Shown: positions 51,155-60,748 of the stretch, one piece after another | Position numbering within the stretch: position 1 is the first letter of the stretch | Layout: each line of letters begins with the position of its first letter | The notes under the pieces: generated by a model | Seen by the model: only the letters and a program-made list of their open reading frames with translations | The model's database searches: none | Told to the model about the DNA's origin: nothing | NCBI RefSeq assembly: GCF_000376565.1 | Contig: NZ_BARG01000055.1 | Location: 1-64,000 of the forward strand | Reading direction: 5' to 3' | Length of the DNA: 64,000 nucleotides | Origin: Streptomyces hokutonensis | Lineage (GTDB): Bacteria; Actinomycetota; Actinomycetes; Streptomycetales; Streptomycetaceae | Translations under genes and position numbers: made by a program

Positions 51155-51204
51155 GTCGTCCAGGATGGCACGGGGCCTGCAATTGCCGGGCCGGGAACGA
51201 CGAA

Positions 51205-51234
51205 GGGGCCCCGTCGGCGAACCGGCGGAGCCCC
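51205..51234 (-). terminator. Terminator of the ABC transporter operon
   Basis: A GC-rich hairpin with a 13-bp stem (one mismatch, one G-T pair), 45 bp after the permease stop. The string GGCGAACCGGC within it recurs in the hairpin-like element near 55655-55680. Confidence 0.65.
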
Positions 51235-51278
51235 ATCGCCCATCACCACAAGACCAGTCGGTGGGCTCGGAGACGGAG

Positions 51279-53555
51279 TCAGTCGCCTTGTGGCCGCCAG
51301 GCGATCGCGTGGCGGGCGGCGACGGCGCCACAGGCAAGGGCGACCACCGCACCGGCCAGGGTCACCACGACCAGACCCACGAGAAGAAGTGGCAGGGACA
51401 TCCAGCCCCCCTTCCCCAAGTTGATCAGCAAGCCGCCGAGCAGGGCTGCCACCAGCGCTCCCACTGCCCCGACGATCCCCAACGGGATCGCGAGGTTCCA
51501 GGCGGCGATGCCGCTGTAGAACCGGCGGTCGGTACGGAACGCGGACAGCGGGCCGAGAGCTCTCGCCTGTTCCAGGAAGATTCCCGCGGCTCCCAACGCA
51601 CCAGCGGCGGCGAGGGCGGCAAGCCCGATCAGGGCCATGTCGAGCAACCAGCGCGTCTGCGCGGCCTGGGCGGCCGATCCGAGGTACCACGATTGACCCG
51701 GCAACGCGGTCATGGGACCGATCAGGTGCTGATAGGCGGCCTGCTTGATGCGGTTGAGCCCGCTGTCGCCGTCAGAGTTGAGGACCAGGAAGCCGTACAG
51801 GGCCTTGTCCCCGCGCGACGGGGCCTGGCAGGCGCAGACCGACGCGATGGGCGCGCTGACCAGGTCACCGTCCCGCAGCACGTTCGCGCCCATCGGGGTG
51901 AGCCGGGTGAAGACGTCCTTCGCGGACTTCGGCGTGGAGGGGCACGAGGTCATCTGTCCCAGGGCGCGAAGGCTCTCGCACGGGCCGGTGAGCCGCACTG
52001 TCGGTTCCTCGTCGGCCGGGACACCCGGCTCCGGCGAGTACCGGAGGACCTTCTCAAGGCCCAGGGCGGTGGTGAAACCGGCGGCGGTCGCTGGTATGTC
52101 GCGAGAACGGACCTGGACGAGCGCGGCCCCGTACGTCTGGTAGCGGTCTCTGGCCTCGGCTGCCGGCCCGGTGAACTGCGTTGTCAGGACCTGGCCGATG
52201 GTGACGAGTCCGAGACCGACCACGAGGGCGGCGCTGAGACGGGCCAGGGTCGCCGGGCGCGCCGCGAGCCACCGACCGGCCACGATGCGTACCGGATCGC
52301 CCTTGGCTCCGCCTCGTTCGGCCAGCCGGCGGCCGAGCACCCGCGCGAGGTGTGAAGCCGAGTAGGGAAGCGCGATCAGCGCGACGACGGAACCGGCGAC
52401 GAAGCCGAACCGGCCCTCCACCTGGCGGTGTTCGGACCCCCAGGCGGCGACGGCCAGCCCGAGGAGGAAGAGGGCGTGGGGCCAGCGAGGGGTCCGGTTG
52501 CGTTGCCGGGTCGGCCTGGTGCCGGTCCTGCGGGGCCTGCGGATCGCTGCCAGGACAGTGAGCAGGACCAGACAGGCGAAGACTTCCAGGGCGAGGACGG
52601 GCAGGCCGGGCAGGGCGGCCCGCAGGTCGCGAGACCACACCTGGTAACCGGTGAACGGCAGGGTGGGAGAGGTCAGCGACAGCGCGGAGACAATGGCGCA
52701 CGCCGCCACCACTCCGGTCGCGATCGCCTTCCAGGACTCTCCGGCCAGGACGAGGGCGCGAACTCGTGTGGGCGCTCCCAGTGCGTCGAGGAGGGCGAGG
52801 CGGCGGTCACGGGTATCCGCCCGGCTGCGCACGGCCACCAGGATCAGGGCCGCGCACGGGAGGGCCGCCATGAGCAGGATGAGCAGGTCCAGCTCGGCGA
52901 TTCCCCGATCGAACTGATGGCTGCTCACGAAGAACATCTGCTGGTTCGGGTTGCCGAAGCCGCGCACGTAGGAGTTCGGCTCATATACCTGCGCGAAGAA
53001 CGCAGGCTGTGCCGGATTGACGTAGGCCACGAGTTCGGCGGCATCGGCAAGCCCGTCCTGGCCTATGGTCCCGGCGAACGATCCGTACCGACGCTCCGTT
53101 CCAGGAGCCGCCGCGACGAGCGACGGCGACAGGAACGCCTCGCCGCGCTTGGGCCACCGGTTCAGACCCGGAGGGGGCGGCGTGCCGGGGCGCATCTCGC
53201 GCACGAAGATCACGGACACGCTGCGGTCGCCGACCGTGTCCGGCCGCTCCCACCATCGGGCCACCGCGGAACCGGTGTCGCCCTGGGCCACCGAGACGGG
53301 GTTGCGGGCCGTCATCCGGTGGTCGCGTTCGGCGTGGACGGTGTGGGCCGCGGCCGAAACCCACAGGGTCAGCAGCGCGAGGAACGCAGCACAGGCCAGC
53401 GAGGCCCGGTGCAGTCCGCCGCCGCTGCCCCTGCCGGCACGGTGACCGACGGCCAGCGCGACTCGCAGGCGTCCCCCTCGTCCTCGGGCCGTACGCAGCG
53501 GGGACCGGGTCGGAGACGACGCGGTGACGGTCGTCGTGTCGGTGGGCAGGGTCAT
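51279..53555 (-). CDS. ABC transporter permease, FtsX/MacB-type
   Basis: A 758-residue permease. The first transmembrane helix (about 50-72) is followed by a large external domain of about 150 residues, then three helices (about 222-245, 275-297, 318-338). A second half follows with an external domain (about 460-605, with several Cys) and final helices (about 620-645, 668-695, 710-740), giving two FtsX-like modules. The start overlaps the ATPase stop (ATGA). Such transporters export peptides or extract lipoproteins or antimicrobials from the membrane. The neighbouring small secreted protein is a candidate partner. Confidence 0.88.
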   Translation of the reverse strand: MTLPTDTTTVTASSPTRSPLRTARGRGGRLRVALAVGHRAGRGSGGGLHRASLACAAFLALLTLWVSAAAHTVHAERDHRMTARNPVSVAQGDTGSAVARWWERPDTVGDRSVSVIFVREMRPGTPPPPGLNRWPKRGEAFLSPSLVAAAPGTERRYGSFAGTIGQDGLADAAELVAYVNPAQPAFFAQVYEPNSYVRGFGNPNQQMFFVSSHQFDRGIAELDLLILLMAALPCAALILVAVRSRADTRDRRLALLDALGAPTRVRALVLAGESWKAIATGVVAACAIVSALSLTSPTLPFTGYQVWSRDLRAALPGLPVLALEVFACLVLLTVLAAIRRPRRTGTRPTRQRNRTPRWPHALFLLGLAVAAWGSEHRQVEGRFGFVAGSVVALIALPYSASHLARVLGRRLAERGGAKGDPVRIVAGRWLAARPATLARLSAALVVGLGLVTIGQVLTTQFTGPAAEARDRYQTYGAALVQVRSRDIPATAAGFTTALGLEKVLRYSPEPGVPADEEPTVRLTGPCESLRALGQMTSCPSTPKSAKDVFTRLTPMGANVLRDGDLVSAPIASVCACQAPSRGDKALYGFLVLNSDGDSGLNRIKQAAYQHLIGPMTALPGQSWYLGSAAQAAQTRWLLDMALIGLAALAAAGALGAAGIFLEQARALGPLSAFRTDRRFYSGIAAWNLAIPLGIVGAVGALVAALLGGLLINLGKGGWMSLPLLLVGLVVVTLAGAVVALACGAVAARHAIAWRPQGD

Positions 53556-54256
53556 CGCTGGTTCACCGCACCGTTGCTCTCGTGAATGGGGTGCAGCCTG
53601 CCTTCACGCACGGCGAGAACACGGTCCGCCCGAGCGGCGACAGCCGGATTGTGGGTGACGACGACGAGCGCGCAGCCGTGGGATGCGGGAAGGGCGAACA
53701 AGAGGTCGGCGACGTTGTCGGAGGTCTCGCCGTCGAGCGCTCCGGTGGGCTCGTCCGCGAGAATGACGCGTGGCTTTCCGATCAGGGCCCTGGCCACCGC
53801 GACCCGCTGACGTTCCCCGCCCGAGAGCGATCCGCAGTCGGTGCCGATGACGGAAGCGACTCCCAGGTCGTCGAGGAGCGACTCCGCCCGGGCGTACGTC
53901 TCCGATGCGGGAGCGCCGGCCATGAGGGCGGGAAGGGCTACGTTCTCCAGCGGGCTCAGTTCCGGGAGCAGTTCGCCGAACTGGTAGACCATCCCGATGG
54001 TGTTCAGGCGGACTGCGGCCCTGCGCCCCGGTGCCAGAGCGGTGACGTCCTGGCCGTCGATGCTGACGGTGCCGTGATCGGGAGACGTGAGTCCTGCGAG
54101 ACAGCTGAGCAATGTGCTCTTACCGCATCCGCTGGGGCCTGTGATGGCCACGCTCTCACCGTGGTCGACGTGCAGTGTCAGTGAGTTCAGGATCACTCGG
54201 CCGGCGATCGTGTACTGCAGATCCCGGGCGTGAACGCCGCTGGGTGTGGGGGGCAT
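53552..54256 (-). CDS. ABC transporter ATP-binding protein (MacB/LolD type)
   Basis: A 234-residue ATPase with Walker A GPSGCGKST near 39, Q-loop region YQFGELLPELSPLENVALP, signature LSGGERQRVAVARAL near 143 and Walker B VILADEPTG near 162. It pairs with the downstream FtsX-like permease by a four-base overlap. A strong 18-bp hairpin separates it from the upstream secreted-protein gene. Confidence 0.95.
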   Translation of the reverse strand: MPPTPSGVHARDLQYTIAGRVILNSLTLHVDHGESVAITGPSGCGKSTLLSCLAGLTSPDHGTVSIDGQDVTALAPGRRAAVRLNTIGMVYQFGELLPELSPLENVALPALMAGAPASETYARAESLLDDLGVASVIGTDCGSLSGGERQRVAVARALIGKPRVILADEPTGALDGETSDNVADLLFALPASHGCALVVVTHNPAVAARADRVLAVREGRLHPIHESNGAVNQR

Positions 54257-54290
54257 GAGGCAACTCCGGTTCCTGGGTCACAGACTGTGA

Positions 54291-54331
54291 ACGGCGGTGG
54301 TGCGGGGCCTCGCGCCCCGCACCACCGCCGT
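54291..54331 (-). terminator. Strong hairpin between the secreted-protein gene and the ABC genes
   Basis: A perfect 18-bp stem (arms 54291-54308 and 54314-54331) with a 5-nt loop. It lies 6 bp after the small gene's stop and 34 bp before the ATPase start. Partial termination would yield far more small protein than transporter. Confidence 0.82.
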
Positions 54332-54337
54332 CAGTTT

Positions 54338-54676
54338 CTAGTTGCGGTACTCAAAACTGGACCAGGCGTCCGGAGCGAAGTCGCGGATCTGGTGGGCCTG
54401 GTGGCGGTAGACAAGGTTGGTGCTGTCACCGCTCGCGTTGCAGTGGCCGACCCCGCTGTGCTCCGAAACGGTTCCGTGGCTTCCGCTGTCGCGGTAGTAG
54501 TTGCTCTCGACATAGTTGCCGTCCTCGTCGCCGTCACAGATCTTGGCGGCCTTCCAGCTGTTGATGGCAGAGGAGCAGCTGTTGTAGGCGCACACCTTCG
54601 CTTCCGCGGTCGGAACTCCGACCACAAAGGTGGAGATGGCAAAGAAACCCACTACTATGCCTGCACGCTTTCGCAT
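54338..54676 (-). CDS. Small secreted Cys-containing protein
   Basis: A 112-residue exported protein. It has a signal peptide (MRKRAGIVVGFFAISTFVVG, cleavage near AEA-K at 26), then a mature part of about 86 residues with four Cys (near 29, 34, 47 and 80), many Ser/Asn/Tyr/His and a polar C-terminus ending in EYRN. The start has AGGAG six bases upstream. I do not recognise the family. It leads an apparent operon with an ABC exporter, so it may be the exported, sensed or protective factor of that system. Confidence 0.75.
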   Translation of the reverse strand: MRKRAGIVVGFFAISTFVVGVPTAEAKVCAYNSCSSAINSWKAAKICDGDEDGNYVESNYYRDSGSHGTVSEHSGVGHCNASGDSTNLVYRHQAHQIRDFAPDAWSSFEYRN

Positions 54677-55978
54677 GAAGACTCCTTCACTGAGGTGGAC
54701 TGCGATAGTGAAGTGGGCGCGGCGGTGCAACGTCGCGCCCACTGCTGTTGCTTGGACAGCCACTGCGCCGAACTCGGCGACCGCTCCTCGTGCCTTGGCC
54801 GCACATGGACGCAACGACTGGCCCCGAGGCTGCGTGAAGCGCCTCGGGAGGCATCACTATCGATCATGAGTCAACAAGCTGCAACTACAATGAATGCAAA
54901 TATTTCGGAACTCGATGTTCCGTATTCGCGGGGAGTGAAGGCGATGCGGCTACGTGGGCTCTTTGCGGCGGTATGTGCGTGCAGTGATGTCCCGCGTGCT
55001 TTACCAGCCGTAGCAGGGTAACGATCCTGCAACTGCCCACTGCCCGGCGTGTGTTGCCGTCTCGGCAGGGCGGTTTCACTGCCTCGTTCGGCTACGCGTC
55101 GGGTGGACGGACGGTTCCGCTACCTACTGCGCTGGCGGGCCCGTATTTGTTACTGCCGGGGTAAGCGGGCCCGCACAGTCCTCGCCCTCCGTCGCTGACG
55201 CGGGAACTCCATACCCACTGACCTGTGCGGACTGCCCGGCTTCTTGGTTGGGCAGGATGAGCCCCACGCGGAGAGGCGGATCTGCGGGGGAATACGTAAG
55301 CGGCTTGTGGACCGTACGCCGACATCGCTGCGAGTACGGCGGCAGCATGGCGAGGCATGGTGAACCTGTGGCGGTGACGACCACAGCCAACAACCGAAGC
55401 CCTTCCCTGTCGGCTACCGGGGTTGTGTCGTGCAGGTTTCGCGTCGATCTGTGCCTCGGCCGGTTGAAGCTTGGCGACGACGAGAGCGGCGAGCGCTCTT
55501 GCGTTTCGCTGCCTTGGATGAGTGCCGATGGTTGCGGATGCAGCTGTACCTTTCGTTGCCGCTGTCGTACACCTCGATACGCAGCACAGTGGCGAGGTCA
55601 CATGCCGGGGAGGCGTCCTCGTCTGCCGTCGTCGACGTGGACGGGAACGACTAAAGAGGCCCGGCCGGCGAACCGGCAGAGCCCCTTCCCCATACCCACT
55701 GACCTGCGATGGTGCACCGATCGCCGGTCGGGCCGGGCCGACTGGTTGTCAGGCCTTCTTGGTCTCCTAGTAAACGGCCAGGTCGGTGACCTGTGGCGAT
55801 GGTTGCTACAAGTCGCTGACCTGGTCTTTTCTCGATGGCTGGCGATGGGATGCGACGGTCTTGATCGGGTGTCCTGCGGACTGTGTGCGGACTGAGCACA
55901 CTGGGCAGGCGGGGCACCGTGATCGCAGCCCGGCCGTCGGGGCGCCTGCTGTCAGTGGGCACTGCGAGAATCGGGCCC
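54677..55978. other. 1.3-kb region without a convincing gene; island edge
   Basis: All open frames here (for example 55092-55601 minus and 55248-55895 plus) have unbiased composition, no known motif and no good ribosome site. GC content drops from here rightwards. It contains a repeated 17-mer (55209-55225 and 55690-55706), a GGCGAACCGGC hairpin-like element at about 55655-55680, and several extra TGACCTG words. It looks like decayed DNA at the edge of an inserted island, with the promoter of the NACHT gene near its right end. Confidence 0.5.
55209..55706. repeat. 17-bp direct repeat pair
   Basis: CCATACCCACTGACCTG occurs at 55209-55225 and again at 55690-55706, 481 bp apart. It could be the remnant of a duplicated gene end or an attachment-type duplication. 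No integrase is in the window. Confidence 0.6.
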
Positions 55979-58900
55979 ATGGCGGGAGATGTGTTCGGCT
56001 TTCATGCGCCTCGTGTCTGCAGAATCCGTAGCGCGCATGCCACAGCGGAGGATTCAATTCCGCGAGTCACCGAGGCGTTTCGCACCGGGGATGACGGTGT
56101 GATCACCGAGGCAGAGCGGCTACGTGAGGGTGCGCTGGCACTTCCTGCCGTGGTCGCGACGGCCGGAGCGATGGTCGTGCTAGGCGAGCCGGGAGCGGGG
56201 AAGACCACCGTTCTGAGGCATGTCACCAACATGCTGCCCCGCGTTGTGGACACATGGGACCCGGGCACCGACGCATGTTTGTGGGTGGCAGGTGGGGACT
56301 TGACTGAGAACTCTTACCTGGAGGAGCTGGGCTGCCATCTTGAGTCGTTGCCCCCAGAGGGAGACGCTGCCGCAGACGCTGGAGTGCTGTGGGTGGTCTT
56401 GGACCAGGCAGACGAGAGCTCGCTGCGTCAACGTTTGCCGGGGCGGTTGAAGAAGTCGTTGCGTGGTCGGGATACCGGCCGGGTTCGGTTTCTCATGGCC
56501 TGTCGCACGGCGGACTATCCGCAGACGCTGACCCCCGTGCTGTCTGAGGCGTTCGGGGCGTGTTGGTGTGTCGACTTGGTCCCGTTGAGTCGCAATGAGG
56601 CCGTGGCGCTGGCCGACAGCGCTGACGTACCGGGTGAAGAGCTGGTAGCAGCGGCCGAAGAGGTCGGCGCAGCCGTACTCGCTGGCGTTCCCTTGACCCT
56701 GGAATTGCTGGTGTTGACTTACCGGGTTGACGGCCGGTTGCACGGCACGCCGCAGGAACTGTTTGCCCGCGGCGTTGTGCACCTCGCGGAGGATCACGAC
56801 CAACACAGAGAACGTAGAGCTGTGACCACAACCGTCCCGCAGCGGCTCACGGTGGCGGGACGTATTGCTGCCTGGATGATGCTTTCCGGGCACCGAACAG
56901 TTTGGCGCGGCCGCGCGTTCGAGGCTGGCCCATACGACCTGGAGGGGGGCGCACTGGCCGACGGCCAGGAGCGGACCGTAGGGGGCGCATTCGACGTCAC
57001 GCGTCAGACGGTGGAGGAAACCTTGGAGACGGCGCTGTTTACGGCGCCGGACCAGAACAGGGTGGCGTTCCGGCACTCCTCCATGGCCGCGTACCTCGCG
57101 GCCCGGTATCTCACTGACCGGGAAACGACACAGCAGCAACTGGAAAACCTCTTCCTGGTTCGGGCACCGGGCGGAGAAACGGCCAGCATTCCTGCGCCTC
57201 TCCGGGAGACTGCCGCTTGGCTGGTGGCCATGAACCCCACGGCCACCGATTGGCTGGCTGCTGCCGACCCCGAGAGCCTGGCTGTGCACAGTTCCCTGGT
57301 GCGCTCCGACGAGGTCCGTCGGCTGACCGTGAGTCGGTTGCTTGAGCGCGCGGCTCAAGTCGAACTGAGTGACACGCGCTGGCAGCTTTCACAGTGGGAC
57401 CTGCGGCACCCGCTGTTTGCGGATCAGCTTGCCGATGTGTTGGAGACAGCCCCGAGTGAAGGCGCGGCCGACTGGCAGACCACAGCAAGAATCCGCCTAG
57501 CCATACAACTGGCCCAGGAGGCCGGCACGGCGCACCCCAGGCTGGCCGATGCACTCCTACGACTTGTAGAGAACGACGCTTGGCACCAGACGGAGCGGCG
57601 CCTGGCAGCGCGCGCGGCGTTTACCTGCGGCGAGGCTGGCCGTACCGTGCCTGTCCTTACCAGAGTCCTTGCCTCGCTCGCCGAGCCCTCTTACGCGGTG
57701 CGCGTGGATCCTGACCTAGATCTGCGGGGGACTCTGCTGACCCTTCTGTGGCCGGACCACTTGGACATGGCCTCGGTACTTTCCGCACTCCGCCCTCCGC
57801 CTCCCGGAATGTACGGTAATTACGCCCAGTTCTTGAGAAAAATGCCTAGTCAGTGCGCGGACGAACACCTGCTAGAGCTTCTGGCCTGGGCTCAGAAAAC
57901 CGTTCTCAAACAGGAGCCATCGGAGAGCAGCGGCTTCGTCTTCTCCCCTCATCGCCTTGAGACTCCACTGATCGACTCCATAATCGACCGTACGCTCCGG
58001 AGCGGTGACGTCGAACAGCATCTGAGTTCCCTTGCGAAGATCATCATGGGCCTCCTCCGCGAGCACAACAAGGTCCGCCTTCCTGACTGCTTGCAACCTG
58101 ACGAGCATGGGCAAGAGTCCGCGCACATTCTGTTTCTCCGCAGGCTCCTGACCAACGCTCTCGTCAGCGAGGCCGTAAAGGCAGAGATTGACCCTCGTGA
58201 AGCGGCATATCTGATTGTTTACGACTGGGACCGCCGACCGCCGCTGCGGTGGAACAATGCTTCCCTGGCTCCCGAATCAGCTATCCGCTACCAGTTGGTG
58301 GATGGAGCGGATTTCGCATGGGGGCTAGATCAGGTGGTTGCGGCGGCTGCGTCCGGGGACGAAGCGCTCGTCGCTGCGTATGGTGAACTGGTCTCATGCC
58401 TTTTTCTGCACGGCGACTACCAGGCGTTCGAGCTGGCCTACGATGACCAGCACCCGGCTTGGCCCTATGTGAGCCCCTTCTATGAACCGATTGCTCTCGA
58501 CAGCAGACAGGCGCAGTCGCTGCGCCGGAGCCATGAAGCCTCGAACGGTCCTTGGCCAGAAGCCGTGGAGTTCCTTGCTGAGCAGGTGCACCTACTTACC
58601 GAGGCAAGGGATGGAAACAACGACAGTCTGTGGTGGTTTCTGTGGCGTCTGCGGGTTACACCACAGACGGGCAGAGTAGATGACCTGTCGGGCCCCATTT
58701 CCACCTGGCCAGGGGCAGTCGCACTCGACAACGACCTGTCGGACCTGCCCGAACTCGCACTGCGCTACCTTGCCACCGAAAACGACCATGCTGATTCCTG
58801 GCTCCAGAACTCCCAGCACAATAAGCGATCCTGGGCCGGATACGCGCTGTTGGTCGAGTTGCACGGCTGCAACCGGCTCGCCGAACTGCCTCCATCTGCG

Positions 58901-60511
58901 TGGAAATCGTGGACCGCCGCGATTCTTACGGAGATCTTGGGCATTTCAACGAGCTTCATGGAGCCAGTTCGGATCGACCTTTTGCGCCTGGCCAGCCTGC
59001 ACGCGGCCGAGTTCATGGCCAGGCGCATTACCCAACTGGTCCTGGCAGCCATCTCGAATGCTCGACAGCCCATTGAAATTAGCTCTATCGATCCGCGCTG
59101 GGCCACGGAGCTGCGCACGGCGATGGAGTACCTCGCCACGGAAATCTCAGCCTCTCTCGGGGTCGTGCCGATGGTTGCCGATGGTGCAGAGTCGGGCGTG
59201 CCGGCAGTAGAAGAAGCGGTCCTGGTCGTGCCAGACAGCGAAGAAGCACGAGGGGTCGTGTTGAGCACTTGGCATAGCATCCTTAGTTCCCTCCTGAGCG
59301 TAGGGAGCAGGACCGCCTACAACCTCATCGACAGCGCTCTCGGCGTGTCTCTCGAACGTCCGTTGAGTACGAGGATTGCAGTCCTGGCAGCCCAAGTTCT
59401 GTTGGCTACTGACGCAGAGGCGCACTGGCCACGTATCAAGACTCTCGCCGTGGCAGACGATGAATTCGGTCGCCGTCTGGCCGAAGCGTGCGCAAGAGCC
59501 GAAACCGTGCGGATCCAAAGCTCCCTTGATGAGGCGGGCGTTGCTGATCTGTACTTGTGGCTCAGTGGTTTGTATGCCCCCGAGCAGGACCAGAACCTTC
59601 TCGAAGCACACTGGGTGAGCGCGGAGGAGCAAGCGAGAGAATGGCGAGAACGCCTGCTACCTGAGTTGAGCCAACGGGCTACTGCGGAGGCCGTCCACCA
59701 GTTGCGACAGCTGTCTGCCCGTTACCCTGAGAGACTTGCAGTGGCTGCTGCACTTGTCTCGGCCACGAAGCAGTATGCCGCCGCCAACTGGACTCAAGTG
59801 CGAGCCGAAGATGTGATGAGGGTTCTCCAGGAACCGTCACGGCGTGTCATCCGCGCTACCACAGATCTCATGGACGTAGTACAGGAGATCTTGGAAGAGA
59901 TTGGCCGAGATATCCCCTCACATGGTGAGCTGCTGTGGGACCGCACGCCGGGTAAGCGCTCTCGGAAGAGGCCCGTAACAGCAGCGGACGATGAGGCCAT
60001 CCCGGACGCCTGGCGTCCCAAGCCCGAATCCGCCCTGTGCGCTTACCTCGCACACGAGCTGAATCTGAGGTTGGCCGGCCACCGAGTCGCAGTGAACCGG
60101 GAGGTACTGATTCACCCCACGGACCCCTACGGTGCGGGTGACCGCACCGACATCCTAATCGAGGCGCTTTCCTCACTCGGTGATCAGCCCAGCGCGGCTT
60201 CGGGGGCAAACGTGAAACTGGTCATCGAGGTCAAGGGCGCCTGGAATGACGAGGTTCTGACAGCCCAGCAGGAGCAGTTGTCGGGGAGGTACTTGCCCGA
60301 GGCTAGGACGAACGCAGGTATCTTTCTCGTCGGCTGGTACCCGATTGAGCTCTGGGACGCCCCAGGTGACAAACGTAAGACGCAGGCGAAGAAGCTGGAG
60401 CCTGACACTCTGTTGGCTGATCTACAGGATCAAGCGGTATGCCTTTCTCACGCGGAGTCCTTTGACCTACGCCCGTTGGTGATCACCATTCCGCGGCCGC
60501 ATAAGCTGTAG
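55979..60511 (+). CDS. NACHT-domain STAND NTPase with C-terminal PD-(D/E)XK-like nuclease motif
   Basis: About 1510 residues from the ATG at 55979; the frame stays open to 55883, so the start is uncertain. Walker A is GEPGAGKTTV at 69-78 and the NACHT-type Walker B is LWVVLDQADE at 137-146, followed by the sensor-like ACRTADYP near 178. A long helical middle of about 1,000 residues may be the sensor. At the C-terminus DRTDILIEAL (Asp about 1391) precedes VIEVKG (E1417-x-K1419), then QLSGRYLPEA and GIFLVGWYP, the layout of a restriction-type nuclease core. Bacterial NACHT/Avs STAND proteins sense phage. The nuclease at the C- rather than N-terminus is unusual. Third codon positions are less GC-rich than in neighbouring genes. 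Confidence 0.85.
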   Translation: MAGDVFGFHAPRVCRIRSAHATAEDSIPRVTEAFRTGDDGVITEAERLREGALALPAVVATAGAMVVLGEPGAGKTTVLRHVTNMLPRVVDTWDPGTDACLWVAGGDLTENSYLEELGCHLESLPPEGDAAADAGVLWVVLDQADESSLRQRLPGRLKKSLRGRDTGRVRFLMACRTADYPQTLTPVLSEAFGACWCVDLVPLSRNEAVALADSADVPGEELVAAAEEVGAAVLAGVPLTLELLVLTYRVDGRLHGTPQELFARGVVHLAEDHDQHRERRAVTTTVPQRLTVAGRIAAWMMLSGHRTVWRGRAFEAGPYDLEGGALADGQERTVGGAFDVTRQTVEETLETALFTAPDQNRVAFRHSSMAAYLAARYLTDRETTQQQLENLFLVRAPGGETASIPAPLRETAAWLVAMNPTATDWLAAADPESLAVHSSLVRSDEVRRLTVSRLLERAAQVELSDTRWQLSQWDLRHPLFADQLADVLETAPSEGAADWQTTARIRLAIQLAQEAGTAHPRLADALLRLVENDAWHQTERRLAARAAFTCGEAGRTVPVLTRVLASLAEPSYAVRVDPDLDLRGTLLTLLWPDHLDMASVLSALRPPPPGMYGNYAQFLRKMPSQCADEHLLELLAWAQKTVLKQEPSESSGFVFSPHRLETPLIDSIIDRTLRSGDVEQHLSSLAKIIMGLLREHNKVRLPDCLQPDEHGQESAHILFLRRLLTNALVSEAVKAEIDPREAAYLIVYDWDRRPPLRWNNASLAPESAIRYQLVDGADFAWGLDQVVAAAASGDEALVAAYGELVSCLFLHGDYQAFELAYDDQHPAWPYVSPFYEPIALDSRQAQSLRRSHEASNGPWPEAVEFLAEQVHLLTEARDGNNDSLWWFLWRLRVTPQTGRVDDLSGPISTWPGAVALDNDLSDLPELALRYLATENDHADSWLQNSQHNKRSWAGYALLVELHGCNRLAELPPSAWKSWTAAILTEILGISTSFMEPVRIDLLRLASLHAAEFMARRITQLVLAAISNARQPIEISSIDPRWATELRTAMEYLATEISASLGVVPMVADGAESGVPAVEEAVLVVPDSEEARGVVLSTWHSILSSLLSVGSRTAYNLIDSALGVSLERPLSTRIAVLAAQVLLATDAEAHWPRIKTLAVADDEFGRRLAEACARAETVRIQSSLDEAGVADLYLWLSGLYAPEQDQNLLEAHWVSAEEQAREWRERLLPELSQRATAEAVHQLRQLSARYPERLAVAAALVSATKQYAAANWTQVRAEDVMRVLQEPSRRVIRATTDLMDVVQEILEEIGRDIPSHGELLWDRTPGKRSRKRPVTAADDEAIPDAWRPKPESALCAYLAHELNLRLAGHRVAVNREVLIHPTDPYGAGDRTDILIEALSSLGDQPSAASGANVKLVIEVKGAWNDEVLTAQQEQLSGRYLPEARTNAGIFLVGWYPIELWDAPGDKRKTQAKKLEPDTLLADLQDQAVCLSHAESFDLRPLVITIPRPHKL

Positions 60512-60704
60512 TTTGCGGCGTCCCATTGTGCAGGATGTGCAGTACGCAGAGTTTCATCCGCATCGTGGACCATGCCTGCGCGGCAGGGATGGTGCGGCGA
60601 CCCTGCCTACTACATAGCCCAGACTGCCGCGAGTAGCGAGTGTAAGACCGCCTGCCTGATACGGGGGCATGTGTCTGATGTGGGGGTTCCCCCTTGACGT
60701 CGTA

Positions 60705-60723
60705 GACCGCTTCTGAGGCGGTC
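60705..60723. terminator. Weak hairpin between the convergent STAND genes
   Basis: GACCGC-ttctgag-GCGGTC in the 237-bp gap (60512-60748) between convergent genes, with a small GGGG-gttc-CCCC hairpin just before it. Nothing else was seen in the gap. Confidence 0.4.
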
Positions 60724-60748
60724 ACGCCCTGGATTCATCCCGAAGGCC

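Noticed and set aside
55092..55601. Minus-strand 169-codon and overlapping plus-strand frames as genes
   Set aside because: No motif, no ribosome site, mixed composition and mutually overlapping. Treated as noncoding island-edge DNA.
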